A DNA stretch of 64,000 nt from an uncultured SAR86 cluster bacterium (GCA_902622845.1 CACNRI010000001.1:124001-188000), one strand, 5' to 3'. Numbered from the stretch's first letter, positions 48,106-58,498 are shown. A program made the numbers and translations. The notes: a model not told the origin generated them from the sequence alone.

Positions 48106-48894
48106 TTATAGCAATTTTTTTACATAATCTTCCACTTTTTGACTATAAGCTTCTCTGATAAGTTCATTTCTATAAGCTATAAAAGGCGGATTAAGTATGT
48201 TTTTCTTAGAATATTTGAGCTTTTCAAAGTCCTCTAGGCTAAATATTGAGCCTCCATATGATTTAAGAACCGCATCTGCAGCAGCAATATCCCACTCAGA
48301 AGTTGGCCCAAATCTGGGGTATATGTCTGCTTCATCATCACATAAAGCGCAGATCTTTAATGAGCTGCCCTTTTCGACGAGCTCATAATTTATATCAGAA
48401 TCCTGAAGAAATTTTAAAAACATTGTATCTGCTTCTCTCTTATGACTTCTACTCATAACAATCCTCAGTGGCGATGTTTCTTGAGGCTTTGCCTGGGAAA
48501 CTTTATCTAGACTTGTCCAGATCCTTAAATCTGTGGGTCTTTGAACAATCCCAAAAATGCTTCGCCTCTTATGAATAAAAGAGATGTTTACCGAAAAGTC
48601 TCCGTTTCTATTAATAAATTCTTTAGTTCCATCAAGAGGATCTATTAACCAATAGCTTTCTTCATAAGAAATATTGTCTTTGAAGGTCTCCTCAGAGACA
48701 GTCTGGATTTCAGGGGTTATTATCTTTAGTCCTTGGATAATTATATTGTTTGATGATTCATCTGCTAGCGTTAAAGGAGAGCCATCATCTTTATTTATAT
48801 GCGAAAAATCAGAATTATAAATTTTCATTATCGAGGAGCTAGCTTCTGAGGAAAGATCTATTAAATCTGGTAATAGTTTTTTGAAATCAAGCAT
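48106..48894 (-). CDS. cysQ: 3'(2'),5'-bisphosphate nucleotidase CysQ (inositol monophosphatase family)
   Basis: DGSPLTLADESSN; VSEET; YWLIDPLDGTKEFINRNGDFSVNIS. Confidence 0.92.
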   Translation of the reverse strand: MLDFKKLLPDLIDLSSEASSSIMKIYNSDFSHINKDDGSPLTLADESSNNIIIQGLKIITPEIQTVSEETFKDNISYEESYWLIDPLDGTKEFINRNGDFSVNISFIHKRRSIFGIVQRPTDLRIWTSLDKVSQAKPQETSPLRIVMSRSHKREADTMFLKFLQDSDINYELVEKGSSLKICALCDDEADIYPRFGPTSEWDIAAADAVLKSYGGSIFSLEDFEKLKYSKKNILNPPFIAYRNELIREAYSQKVEDYVKKLL

Positions 48895-48962
48895 TTTTTA
48901 ATTTTTTTTTTTGATTATAGGGATCATTTACTTATAATTACAGTTTTCAACTAATAGAAATA

Positions 48963-49121
48963 ATGAATCAAAAACTTTTAGATAATTTAGAATTTGTCCA
49001 TAGCAGACTTAAGTGGCTCAGCAAAGATAGAAAAATTGTATTGCCTCACCATAAAACATTCGATCTTGTGGATGAGTTAATGGATAAAGTCTCAGAATCA
49101 ATAGATATTGCAAAGAAATGA
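48963..49121 (+). CDS. Small hypothetical protein (52 aa)
   Basis: MNQKLLDNLEFVHSRLKWLSKDRKIVLPHHKTFDLVDELMDKVSESIDIAKK; ATGA overlap with the next gene's start; not in the ORF track. Confidence 0.55.
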   Translation: MNQKLLDNLEFVHSRLKWLSKDRKIVLPHHKTFDLVDELMDKVSESIDIAKK

Positions 49122-49978
49122 GTAAGTATTCCTGCTTCAATGTAAAAACAAAAGACCATATTTGCAGTCTTGTTTTAAATCGCCCAAATGAACTTAATAC
49201 AATGACTAGAGACTTTTGGGTCGAGCTAGGAGATGCATTAGATGAAATTAATAGAGATTCTGATGTAAGAGTTGTAATTCTCTCATCAACTGGAAAACAC
49301 TTTTGTGCAGGTATGGACCTTAGTGCTTTTTCTAATGGAGTTGACGATATTCCTGATGACAAAAAACCCGATCATGCAAGAGTTGGGGAAGCTGTTTATA
49401 GAACTGCAAAAGAGTTACAAGGTTATATAAGTAAACTCGAAGAAATAAGAGTCCCAGTAATTGCTGCGGTTCGTGGAGGTGTTATAGGTGGGGCCTTAGA
49501 CCTCATAACTGCATGTGATATGCGTTTTGCCTCAAATGATGCTTTCTTTTGTATCCAAGAAATCAATATTGGTATGGCTGCTGATGTTGGTACCCTTCAA
49601 AGGCTGCCAAAGATTATTCCTGATTCAAAGATGAGGGAGATGGCTTATACAGGAAGAAGAATGCTTGCTGATGAAGCAAAAGATTCTGGGCTGGTAGGAG
49701 AAATTTATGAAACACAAGATGAAATGCTTGATGCAGTTCATGAACTAGCAACTGAAATAGCCTCTAAATCGCCGGTAGCAATATATGGCCTCAAGGCAGT
49801 AATGAATTACTCAAGAGATCATAATGTGAGTGATAGCTTGGATTTTAATGCTCTTTGGAGCGGTGCAATGCTTAGTCAAGCAGATATGACTGAAGCTATG
49901 ACTGCTCAAATGGAAAAAAGGGATGCAAGCTTCGACAAAATGGTCGATGTTAAAAAGTTCAACGAATCAAAAAGTTAA
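49118..49978 (+). CDS. Enoyl-CoA hydratase/isomerase (crotonase) family protein
   Basis: ILSSTGKHFCAGMDLSAF; AAVRGGVIGGALDLITACDMRFA. Confidence 0.93.
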   Translation: MSKYSCFNVKTKDHICSLVLNRPNELNTMTRDFWVELGDALDEINRDSDVRVVILSSTGKHFCAGMDLSAFSNGVDDIPDDKKPDHARVGEAVYRTAKELQGYISKLEEIRVPVIAAVRGGVIGGALDLITACDMRFASNDAFFCIQEINIGMAADVGTLQRLPKIIPDSKMREMAYTGRRMLADEAKDSGLVGEIYETQDEMLDAVHELATEIASKSPVAIYGLKAVMNYSRDHNVSDSLDFNALWSGAMLSQADMTEAMTAQMEKRDASFDKMVDVKKFNESKS

Positions 49979-50730
49979 GACTTTCTTAGAAATACTGGGC
50001 TTTCAGCAGTTGAATCAGCTTTAGAATATTTATATCCATCAAGATCAAAATTAACTAACTCGTCAGTTTTCTTGATCCTGTTTTGAATAATAAACCTAGC
50101 CATCAAACCTCTAGCTTTTTTGGCATAAAAACTAATTATTTTGTAGTTGCCATTTTTATAGTCTTTAAATACTGGAGAAACCACATCAGCTTCGTCACTT
50201 ATGTTACCTAGAACCTTATAGTATTCATTAGAAGCTAAGTTCACGATTGTATCTGAATCTTTGAGTAGATCTTTTTTAACGGATTCACCCCAAAACTCAT
50301 ATAGGTTCTTCCAACCGTTAATTTGTAATTTTGTTCCCATCTCTAAACGATATGGGTTCATAACATCAAGGGGCTTAAGTGCGCCATATAATCCTGACAA
50401 TATTCTCAAGTGCTTTTGTGCAAAATTAAGATCGCTTTTTTTAAAGTCATCGGCTTGTAGCCCTTGGTAGACGTCACCTTTAAAAACTAGTAAAGCAGGC
50501 TTTGAATTATTTGAAATCTTTTTTTCAGCTTTCCAAGACTGGTATCTATCAAAATTTAATGATGCCAACTTGTCACTTAGGCCCATTAGCGAGGCAATTT
50601 CACTTGGCTCCTTTTGCTTTAGTTCTTTTATGAGCTCACCGGACTTTTTTAGAAAGCTCGGCACAGAGTGTGTATCATTATAATTAGCACTATAATCAAG
50701 TGTTTTTGCTGGAGATAAAACTGTAATCAT
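49975..50730 (-). CDS. yaaA: Peroxide stress protein YaaA family (DUF328)
   Basis: MITVLSPAKTLDY; LLVFKGDVYQGLQADDF; LRILSGLYGALKPLDVMNPYRLEMGTKL. Confidence 0.96.
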   Translation of the reverse strand: MITVLSPAKTLDYSANYNDTHSVPSFLKKSGELIKELKQKEPSEIASLMGLSDKLASLNFDRYQSWKAEKKISNNSKPALLVFKGDVYQGLQADDFKKSDLNFAQKHLRILSGLYGALKPLDVMNPYRLEMGTKLQINGWKNLYEFWGESVKKDLLKDSDTIVNLASNEYYKVLGNISDEADVVSPVFKDYKNGNYKIISFYAKKARGLMARFIIQNRIKKTDELVNFDLDGYKYSKADSTAESPVFLRKS

Positions 50731-50756
50731 TAGCTTATTTTAAAAATTAATATTTT

Positions 50757-51209
50757 ATGAATCAATCTATAGGCAAATTTTTTTCGTACTTTTTACCAAT
50801 AATTGTGATTCTAGTTATATATATTGTTATCAGTAGATATCTATTTGGGGTTGGTAGAGCAGATTTACAAGAGTTGGCACTGTATTTGCATGCGCTAGTT
50901 TTCTTGGGTTGTGCTGGTTGGGCTCTTGCTGAGGAAGAGCATGTTAGAGTGGATATTCTCTATAAAGACAAATCAAAATCATATAAAAAACTTATAAATA
51001 CCTTGGGTTTAGTTTTTTTCGTCCTGCCGGTAGTTTTTATAATAAGTTTTTACTCCATAGATTTTATTAAATTATCTTGGCTGTTGAAGGAATCATCAAC
51101 TGAGCCAGGCGGTTTAAAAACTGTTTATCTTCATAAGACAATTATCTTACTTTTTCCACTTGTGCTTTTTTTAGCAGCCATTAAACAATTAAAAGAGCTA
51201 TGGAAATAA
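50757..51209 (+). CDS. TRAP transporter small permease (DctQ)
   Basis: 4-TM; LGCAGWALAEEEHVRVDILY. Confidence 0.88.
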   Translation: MNQSIGKFFSYFLPIIVILVIYIVISRYLFGVGRADLQELALYLHALVFLGCAGWALAEEEHVRVDILYKDKSKSYKKLINTLGLVFFVLPVVFIISFYSIDFIKLSWLLKESSTEPGGLKTVYLHKTIILLFPLVLFLAAIKQLKELWK

Positions 51210-52531
51210 TACCGCTTTTATTAATAATCGTTGTTTGTAGTTCATTGCTGGCTGGTTATCCAGTTGCCTTTACGTTAGCTGGTGTATCAATAATATTTGC
51301 TCTGATATGTTCATTATTTGGCATCTTTGATTTAAATCTTTTTAAAAATTTGCCGATAAGAATATTTGGGATTATGAATAATCAAACCCTTCTTGCTGTG
51401 CCTTTATTTGTTTTTATGGGGGTAGTGTTAGAAAGATCGGGAATTGCAGCAAAGATGTTGCAGGATATGGCCAAAGCCTTTGCTGGCATAAAGGGCGGTC
51501 TTGGTATTTCCATTGTTATCGTGGGTGCACTATTGGCCGCAAGTACAGGTATCGTAGGGGCAACAGTTGTCACTATGGGGTTAATGTCACTTCCGGCTCT
51601 TCTTAAGGAGGGATATGATAAAAAATTCTCCTCTGGTCTAGTTGCAGCAACTGGTACTTTAGGTCAGATTATTCCTCCGTCAATTGCGTTAGTTCTTCTT
51701 GGTGATGTTATGTCCAATGCATATCAGCGAGCTCAAAATGATATGGGTATCTTTTCAGTAAAAACAGTTTCTGTAGGCGATTTGTTTATAGGAGCGCTTC
51801 TACCAGGACTTATTATTTGTATACTTTTTTTAGTCTATACAATCTTTTGGAACAGAAATTTAACCATTAGCAGTGAAAAGGAAAGCAAAGTTAGTTTTCT
51901 ATCTTTATTAAATACTCTTTTGCCACCAATCTTACTTATCTTTATGGTCTTGGGGTCTATTATTTTTGGGATTGCTACTCCAACAGAAGCAGCTGGAGTT
52001 GGAGCAATTGGTTCAATACTTATATGTTTGTACTTTAAAAAGTTCAACATAAAGCTTTTAAAGGAAGCGAGTAAAAGAACGGCTTTGGTTACCACCATGG
52101 TCTTTACTATCTTAATTGGTGCGTCCATATTTTCTCTAATCTTTAGAGGAGTCGGTGGTGATGAATTAATTAGTTTAGTTTTTGAGATGTTGCCGGGTGG
52201 AAAATATTCAGCATTGTTTTTTGTAATGCTGATGATATTTTTGCTGGGTTTTATATTAGATTTTATAGAGATTTGTTATGTATTTGTTCCGCTAATTGCG
52301 CCACCATTACTTTTGATGGGTTTTGATCCTGTTTGGCTTGGGATAATGCTGGCAATTAATCTTCAAACTTCTTTTTTAACGCCTCCCTTTGGATTTTCTC
52401 TCTTTTACCTGAGAGGAGTTGCAGATAAATCAATAAGAACAATAGAAATATATAAAGGGGTAATACCTTTTATAGCGATTCAGTTATTAGTCTTGTTAAT
52501 GGTTATACTTTTTCCAAGCATAGTCTTATGA
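51200..52531 (+). CDS. TRAP transporter large permease (DctM)
   Basis: VPLFVFMGVVLERSGIAAKML; STGIVGATVVTMGL; GTLGQIIPPSIALVLLGD; TPTEAAGVGA. Confidence 0.95.
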   Translation: MEIIPLLLIIVVCSSLLAGYPVAFTLAGVSIIFALICSLFGIFDLNLFKNLPIRIFGIMNNQTLLAVPLFVFMGVVLERSGIAAKMLQDMAKAFAGIKGGLGISIVIVGALLAASTGIVGATVVTMGLMSLPALLKEGYDKKFSSGLVAATGTLGQIIPPSIALVLLGDVMSNAYQRAQNDMGIFSVKTVSVGDLFIGALLPGLIICILFLVYTIFWNRNLTISSEKESKVSFLSLLNTLLPPILLIFMVLGSIIFGIATPTEAAGVGAIGSILICLYFKKFNIKLLKEASKRTALVTTMVFTILIGASIFSLIFRGVGGDELISLVFEMLPGGKYSALFFVMLMIFLLGFILDFIEICYVFVPLIAPPLLLMGFDPVWLGIMLAINLQTSFLTPPFGFSLFYLRGVADKSIRTIEIYKGVIPFIAIQLLVLLMVILFPSIVL

Positions 52532-53613
52532 GAATCCTACTTTTTAGCATTTTTTTTATTGTTTCATGTTCTCAAGAAAAAATAGTCAATGATAAAACCT
52601 TTACGATATTTGAAGATCAAAAAATTTTATTCGATGCAGGACTTATAGATAATGATGCGGAAATCATTAGAACGCTTGGATCAGGAAGAGTAGTCCTTAA
52701 GAAGATTGAATTGCCTGAGACTGATAATTTTCATCGTGCTAAAGCCATTATCACATTAAAATCTATAGGAGATCCATGGGATAAGTCTGGGTCGTTCTTT
52801 TTGTTACCCGAAGCTGATTTTGATAACCTAAAAGAAGTAACTTCATTAGAGTTATTGAGATTTATAACTCCTTTTGGTGTCGGTCACTTTAATAATAAAG
52901 AAAATATACAAAAGCTAAAACCTTCTTATGTACCAAGGTGGGAGGATGACATCACTTGGGAAGAGGATATATCTCATCTACTGCCAGTGTTGAGAGATGG
53001 GGTTTGGGTTGGTATTTACATTGATACTTGGTCAAATGAGGGTTGGAGTGTTGATGTAGGTGTTAAGTTTGATGAATATTACACAAAAACAAAGAAGCCA
53101 TTAAAGACTATATTTCCTTTGCTAAATACAACTCCAATGTTTCCGGGGCAAAGTGGTTACGATAAATTTGCTAGCGAGCCCATAACAAAAACATTCAAGT
53201 TAGCTAAAGATCATGAAAACGTAAGATTATATTATTTAACAACAGGCCATGGCGGTCATAGTGGTGGTGATGAGTTTGTAAAAAGGCTTAATGTGATAAG
53301 TCTTAATGACAAAGTTATAAAAGAGTTTATCCCTTGGCGAGATGACTGCGCTTCCTTTAGAAGATTTAATCCTAGCTCAGGCGTTTGGATGACAGAGGCT
53401 GAGTGGAAAGGTGAGATAATTGAAGAAAGAATTGCATCCTCAGACTATTCGAGATCTGGGTGGTGCCCTGGCAGCAAAGTAACTCCTGAAATTGTTGAAT
53501 TAGGTAAGTTAGAAAAGGGAGAGCACTCTATTACAATTTCTATTCCTGAAGCACAAGTAACAACAGATGAATTTTTCAATTTTTGGAATATATCTGCTTA
53601 TATAATTTACTGA
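52528..53613 (+). CDS. PNGase F-like (peptide-N4-glycosidase F family) lipoprotein
   Basis: Lipobox FIVSC; GDPWDKSGSFFLL, LLRFITPFGVG, VGIYIDTWSNEGWSVDVGVKF, TTGHGGHSGGDEFV, SRSGWCPGSKVTPEIVEL resemble PNGase F motifs. Confidence 0.8.
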   Translation: MRILLFSIFFIVSCSQEKIVNDKTFTIFEDQKILFDAGLIDNDAEIIRTLGSGRVVLKKIELPETDNFHRAKAIITLKSIGDPWDKSGSFFLLPEADFDNLKEVTSLELLRFITPFGVGHFNNKENIQKLKPSYVPRWEDDITWEEDISHLLPVLRDGVWVGIYIDTWSNEGWSVDVGVKFDEYYTKTKKPLKTIFPLLNTTPMFPGQSGYDKFASEPITKTFKLAKDHENVRLYYLTTGHGGHSGGDEFVKRLNVISLNDKVIKEFIPWRDDCASFRRFNPSSGVWMTEAEWKGEIIEERIASSDYSRSGWCPGSKVTPEIVELGKLEKGEHSITISIPEAQVTTDEFFNFWNISAYIIY

Positions 53614-53621
53614 ATTAATTA

Positions 53622-54608
53622 TTAAGCTGTTTTTGTTTTAAGCTCAATTCCAGCATTATTTTTTTGCAAAGCTTGTTCGGCTCTATAGCTTGACCTAACC
53701 ATTGGGCCTGAAACAACTTCCAAGAAGCCTTTGCTAAGTCCAATCTCTCTATATTTTTCAAATTCTTTAGGGGTAACCCACCTCTCTACTGGTAAGTGAT
53801 TAAGAGTTGGTCGCAGATATTGTCCAAGAGTTAAGATATCAACTTTATGATCAATAAGATCATCCATTGCTTGTTCAATCTCTTCATCTGTTTCTCCAAG
53901 GCCCAGTATTAAACTTGTTTTTGTTAATACTTCCTTATTTATTTCTTTTGATTCGTATAAAACATCCAGTGTTTGTTGATATCCTGCTCTGGGATCTCTT
54001 ACTGGATGAGTTAATCTTTTAACTGTCTCAAGATTTTGAGCAAAAACTTCGATGCCTGAATTCACAATAGTATCTATTGAAGATTTAATTCCTTTAAAGT
54101 CTGGGGTAAGCGCCTCTACAGCAGTGTTGGGATTAAGATCTTTTATAGCCTGAACTGTCTGAGCATAATGTTCAGCACCTCCATCTTCAAGATCATCTCT
54201 ATTAACTGAAGTTAGAACAACATATTTAAGGCCCATAGTTCTGACAGCTTTAGCTGTTTTCAAAGGCTCTTCCTGATCTAACCAGCCTTTTGGATTTCCA
54301 GTATCTACCGAGCAAAATTTACAAGCCCTGGTGCAAACTGAACCCATCAACATAAAAGTTGCTGTTCCGCTTGACCAACACTCCGAAATGTTTGGGCACA
54401 TTGCCTCTTCACAGACTGTATTAAGTTTTTTGGAGGCAACTTGATTTTTGACCAGCTTATATTTGGGATCAAAACTAGCTTTTACTCTAATCCAGCTTGG
54501 CTTCTTTTCGGCAGGAATAGATGCAAACTTATTAGCCTTTTGACCATTTTTAACAGCCTTAATGCCGTCTCTATTTACAATCTTTACTGTAGGTATTATT
54601 TCCATCAA
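53622..54608 (-). CDS. lipA: Lipoyl synthase
   Basis: [39 protein letters not shown]. Confidence 0.98.
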   Translation of the reverse strand: MMEIIPTVKIVNRDGIKAVKNGQKANKFASIPAEKKPSWIRVKASFDPKYKLVKNQVASKKLNTVCEEAMCPNISECWSSGTATFMLMGSVCTRACKFCSVDTGNPKGWLDQEEPLKTAKAVRTMGLKYVVLTSVNRDDLEDGGAEHYAQTVQAIKDLNPNTAVEALTPDFKGIKSSIDTIVNSGIEVFAQNLETVKRLTHPVRDPRAGYQQTLDVLYESKEINKEVLTKTSLILGLGETDEEIEQAMDDLIDHKVDILTLGQYLRPTLNHLPVERWVTPKEFEKYREIGLSKGFLEVVSGPMVRSSYRAEQALQKNNAGIELKTKTA

Positions 54609-55208
54609 TTAAAAAATTTGTTGAATGTTTACTTCTACTGCTGATTTTACTTTCTCTAGGGTGATGTTGCTATATAAATCTTTAATTTGCGTAACTTCAA
54701 GCCCCTCATAACCACATGGATTAATATTTTTGAAAGGATCTAGATCCATATCAACATTGATGCTTATGCCATGATATGAATAACCTTTTGAAAAACGGAG
54801 TCCAATTGAGGCTATCTTCTTTGAATCTACATATACTCCGGGCGAACCTTCTATAGTATTACTTTGGATCTGAAAATCTAAAAGCGTCCTCTGCACTAAA
54901 TCCTCTAATTGTTTTACAAATTTTTTTGGTCCAAGACTCCTTTTTTTAATGTTTAATAAAAAATATATTACGAGCTGACCCGGTCCGTGATAGGTAACCT
55001 CTCCACCTCTATCTGCTTGAAATACATCAATATCTGTTCTTTTTAAAATATGTTTTTGGTCTGCAGCGGTCCCAAGTGTGAAGACTGGATCATGCTCAAG
55101 CATCCAAATAGACTCGTCCTCACCCTTTGCTACAAAATCTTTCATTGCAGAAAAAGTTTCTTGATATTGTTTTATGCCTAAGTCTTTAATCACTACTTGA
55201 TCTAGCAT
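54609..55208 (-). CDS. lipB: Octanoyltransferase
   Basis: DRGGEVTYHGPGQLVIYFLL; KKIASIGLRFSKGYSYHGISINV; start placed at MLDQVV rather than 55253. Confidence 0.95.
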   Translation of the reverse strand: MLDQVVIKDLGIKQYQETFSAMKDFVAKGEDESIWMLEHDPVFTLGTAADQKHILKRTDIDVFQADRGGEVTYHGPGQLVIYFLLNIKKRSLGPKKFVKQLEDLVQRTLLDFQIQSNTIEGSPGVYVDSKKIASIGLRFSKGYSYHGISINVDMDLDPFKNINPCGYEGLEVTQIKDLYSNITLEKVKSAVEVNIQQIF

Positions 55209-56307
55209 CAACAAAGGCATCTTCTGCAATTGAATGATAGTTTGAGACCTCATCTAAGAAATCTTGAAAAGAAGTGTGAACTTTTTTTATCGTCTCATCA
55301 TTAAGACTTTCCGCAATAATCTCATCAGAAATCCTTTTAAATTCCATAATTACTTCTTCTGGCAGTTTTCTTAATTCAACTCCATGGGTCTCAATAAGTT
55401 CTTTGAGAGCCTTATTGTTTGAGGCCGTGTATTCATCTAATAAATCCTGATTAACCGCTTTAGCAGCAGTTTCAATAATTGCTTGTAAGTCAGGTGGGAG
55501 TGAGTTCCAAGCATCATCATTTACTAATAACTCCAGCATAGATCCAGGTTCATGCCATCCAGGATAATAATAATATTTTGCCACTTGTTGAAAACCAAAA
55601 GCTAAATCATTGTATGGGCCAACCCACTCAACTGCATCTATAGTTCCAGTCTGCATAGCAGTATATAATTCGCCACCAGGGATATTGACTGGATTACCGC
55701 CGGCTCTTTTAAAAACCTCTCCTCCAACTCCAGGAATCCTCATTTTTAAACCCTTCAAATCATCTAATGAGTTAATTTCCTTATTGAACCAACCAAACAT
55801 CTGTGTTCCAGTATTGCCACAAGGTATCGGATAAATATTAAAGGGTTCATATAACTCCCTCCATATTTCTAACCCGCCGCCTCTATTTACCCAAGCATTC
55901 ATTTCTTTGGCATTTAGTCCAAACGGAACTCCGGCAAAAAATTGTGCTGCAGGAATCTTGCCTTTCCAATAATAAGCACCGCTATGCCCCATTTGAACTG
56001 ATCCTGAGGATACAGCATCGAAAACTCCCATTGCTGGAACAATTTCACCAGCTCCATAGACGGTTATGTTCATTCTTCCGTCACTCATCTCTTTAACTAG
56101 CTTTGCTAGCCTTTCTGGAGCCATTCCTAAACCAGGATAATTTTTGGGCCATGTCGTGACAAGAGACCAGTTATAGGTTTTTTGCTTATCTATTTTTTGT
56201 TCAGGATTAGAAGAGTCTGAGCAGCTTATTGCAAATAATAAAGCAAAGAATATGAAACTACTCTTAATTAAATTTTTTCTAATTTTGCAAACGCTAAAAC
56301 TAACCAT
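55186..56307 (-). CDS. TRAP transporter substrate-binding lipoprotein (DctP; TakP-like)
   Basis: Lipobox LLFAISC; GAGEIVPAMGVFDAVSSGSVQMGHSGAYYW; GTIDAVEWVGPYNDLAFGFQQVAKYYYYPGWHEPGS. Confidence 0.95.
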   Translation of the reverse strand: MVSFSVCKIRKNLIKSSFIFFALLFAISCSDSSNPEQKIDKQKTYNWSLVTTWPKNYPGLGMAPERLAKLVKEMSDGRMNITVYGAGEIVPAMGVFDAVSSGSVQMGHSGAYYWKGKIPAAQFFAGVPFGLNAKEMNAWVNRGGGLEIWRELYEPFNIYPIPCGNTGTQMFGWFNKEINSLDDLKGLKMRIPGVGGEVFKRAGGNPVNIPGGELYTAMQTGTIDAVEWVGPYNDLAFGFQQVAKYYYYPGWHEPGSMLELLVNDDAWNSLPPDLQAIIETAAKAVNQDLLDEYTASNNKALKELIETHGVELRKLPEEVIMEFKRISDEIIAESLNDETIKKVHTSFQDFLDEVSNYHSIAEDAFVDARSSSD

Positions 56308-58445
56308 TTTGTTCCCTCTTGTTCAAAATTTATTTGAACTCGTGCTGACTCACCAGCTCCTTCATAATTAAGTACTATACCCTCTCCAAACGTTGGATGT
56401 GAAACTTTTTCACCCAGAGAAATTCCAATGGAATCGGAAGAATCCTTTAAAAATGGGCTCATTTGGCCTTTTCTTTTATAAGGTATTGTTGTTTGTGCTC
56501 TTGGCCTTATTTCATCGATGAGCTCTGAAGGTATTTCCTTTAAAAATCTTGAGGGAGGGTTAAATATGTCAGTTCCGTGTAGCCTTCTTGATTCAGCATA
56601 GGTTAGGTAAAGTTTTCTCATTGCTCTAGTTATTCCTACATAACAAAGGCGTCTTTCCTCCTCAAGTTGAGATGCGCTTTCCATTGATCTTCCATGTGGA
56701 AACAAGCTTTCCTCCATACCGGTTAAGAAAACTAACTTAAACTCTAATCCCTTTGCTGAGTGTAGTGTCATAAGTTGAACAGCATCATCATGTTCATCTG
56801 CTTGTCTGTCTCCTGCATCTAAAGAAATAACATCTAAAAAGTTTTCAACAATCTCTTTATTATCTTTATCTTCATTAAAAGATTGTTCAAAATTTTTTGC
56901 TGCCGACACAAGCTCATCGAGGTTCTCTGTCCTTGTTTTACCTTTTTCTCCGGGCTCCTTTTTATGAAAATCATATAGACCTGACTTTACATTTATATGT
57001 TCAACTAGCTCTGAAAGGTTATGCGTTTGCAACATTTCAAAAGCATTTGCAATAAACTCTAGATATGCCCCAAGCCCCGAGGCTCCCTTACCTTTTATTG
57101 CGCCTTCATCAATTAATTTAGCAGCAGCTTTGATGTAAGAAATCCCAGATTTTTTTGCTTCATCTCGTACCTTGGATAAAGTCTTTTGGCCTACTCCTCT
57201 GGTAGGGTTCGAAATTGATCTTTCAAAAGCTGGATTATCCGAATTATTAAAGATTACTCTTAAATAACTAACTGCATTCTTAATCTCAAGCCTGTCATAA
57301 AATCGTAGTCCACCATAAATTCTGTAAGGAATACCAATTCTTAGCAAGGCCTCCTCTATGGCTCTAGATTGAGCATTAGACCTATAAAGCACAGCTGAAT
57401 CTTGATAAAGTTCGCCCTTTTCCATCCAATCCTTTACAACACCAGCTACAAATCTTGCCTCCTCTTGTTCATTGAATGCTTGATACAAAATTAGATTTTC
57501 TCCCTCAAGCTCCTCCGTCCAAAGATTCTTCCCAAGTCTATCAGCGTTGTTATCTATCAAGGCATTAGCAGCAGATAGGATTTTGCTTGTTGACCTATAG
57601 TTCTGCTCTAATTTAACAACACTTACCTTTTTAAACTCTTTTATATAAGCATCAACATTCTCAACTTTTGCTCCTCTCCATCCATATATAGATTGATCGT
57701 CATCTCCAACAGCTGTTGTAAGTGCATCCTTTGATGTTATTTCCTTCAGCCACTTGTATTGAATAGTATTGGTATCTTGAAACTCATCGATCAAAATGGA
57801 TCTAAACCTTTTGTGAAAATAACTTTTAACGGAGGTGTTTTTTCTAATCAGCTCATAAGATTTTAGTATCAACTCCGCAAAATCTACTAAACTGTCATTT
57901 CTACAAAGCTCTTCGTATTCTGTATAGACTCCTTTAATTGTTTTTCTATAAAAATCTCCTCTGTCTCTTATTGATTTGGCTCTTTTTCCAGAGTCCTTCC
58001 AACTATTTATTTGCCATTGAGTTTGACGATATGGAAACTTTGCTTCATCAATGCCTTGTTCTTTGGAGAGCCTTTTTATAATCCTTAACTGATCATCAGC
58101 ATCAAGAATTGTAAAACCTGAAGATAGCTCAGCTTCTTTGTTAAACCTTCTTAAGATTCTATGAGAGAGGCTATGAAAGGTCCCACACCAAATCTCAGGA
58201 GATGGGTGCTGAAGAAGATCTTCAATTCTTGATCTCATTTCATTGGCCGCTTTATTTGTAAAAGTCACTGCCATTATTGAGCCAGGTGAAAAGCTAAGCG
58301 CCTCCACTTGCCAAGCTACTTTATGAACAAGCACTCTAGTTTTTCCTGATCCAGCTCCTGCCAAAACCATAATATTTTGGTCTTCGGAGGTAACAGCATG
58401 CCGCTGTTGATCGTTTAGATTCTCAAGTATGTGGGATACGTCCAT
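56268..58445 (-). CDS. uvrD: UvrD/Rep/PcrA-type superfamily 1 DNA helicase
   Basis: LNDQQRHAVTSEDQNIMVLAGAGSGKTRVLVHK; LMTLHSAKGLEFKLVFLTGMEESLFPH. Confidence 0.96.
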   Translation of the reverse strand: MDVSHILENLNDQQRHAVTSEDQNIMVLAGAGSGKTRVLVHKVAWQVEALSFSPGSIMAVTFTNKAANEMRSRIEDLLQHPSPEIWCGTFHSLSHRILRRFNKEAELSSGFTILDADDQLRIIKRLSKEQGIDEAKFPYRQTQWQINSWKDSGKRAKSIRDRGDFYRKTIKGVYTEYEELCRNDSLVDFAELILKSYELIRKNTSVKSYFHKRFRSILIDEFQDTNTIQYKWLKEITSKDALTTAVGDDDQSIYGWRGAKVENVDAYIKEFKKVSVVKLEQNYRSTSKILSAANALIDNNADRLGKNLWTEELEGENLILYQAFNEQEEARFVAGVVKDWMEKGELYQDSAVLYRSNAQSRAIEEALLRIGIPYRIYGGLRFYDRLEIKNAVSYLRVIFNNSDNPAFERSISNPTRGVGQKTLSKVRDEAKKSGISYIKAAAKLIDEGAIKGKGASGLGAYLEFIANAFEMLQTHNLSELVEHINVKSGLYDFHKKEPGEKGKTRTENLDELVSAAKNFEQSFNEDKDNKEIVENFLDVISLDAGDRQADEHDDAVQLMTLHSAKGLEFKLVFLTGMEESLFPHGRSMESASQLEEERRLCYVGITRAMRKLYLTYAESRRLHGTDIFNPPSRFLKEIPSELIDEIRPRAQTTIPYKRKGQMSPFLKDSSDSIGISLGEKVSHPTFGEGIVLNYEGAGESARVQINFEQEGTKWLVLAFAKLEKI

Positions 58446-58498
58446 ATGATTCTTTTAGTATATATTGAAACTAATCATGTGGGTGTTAATATAATTTT

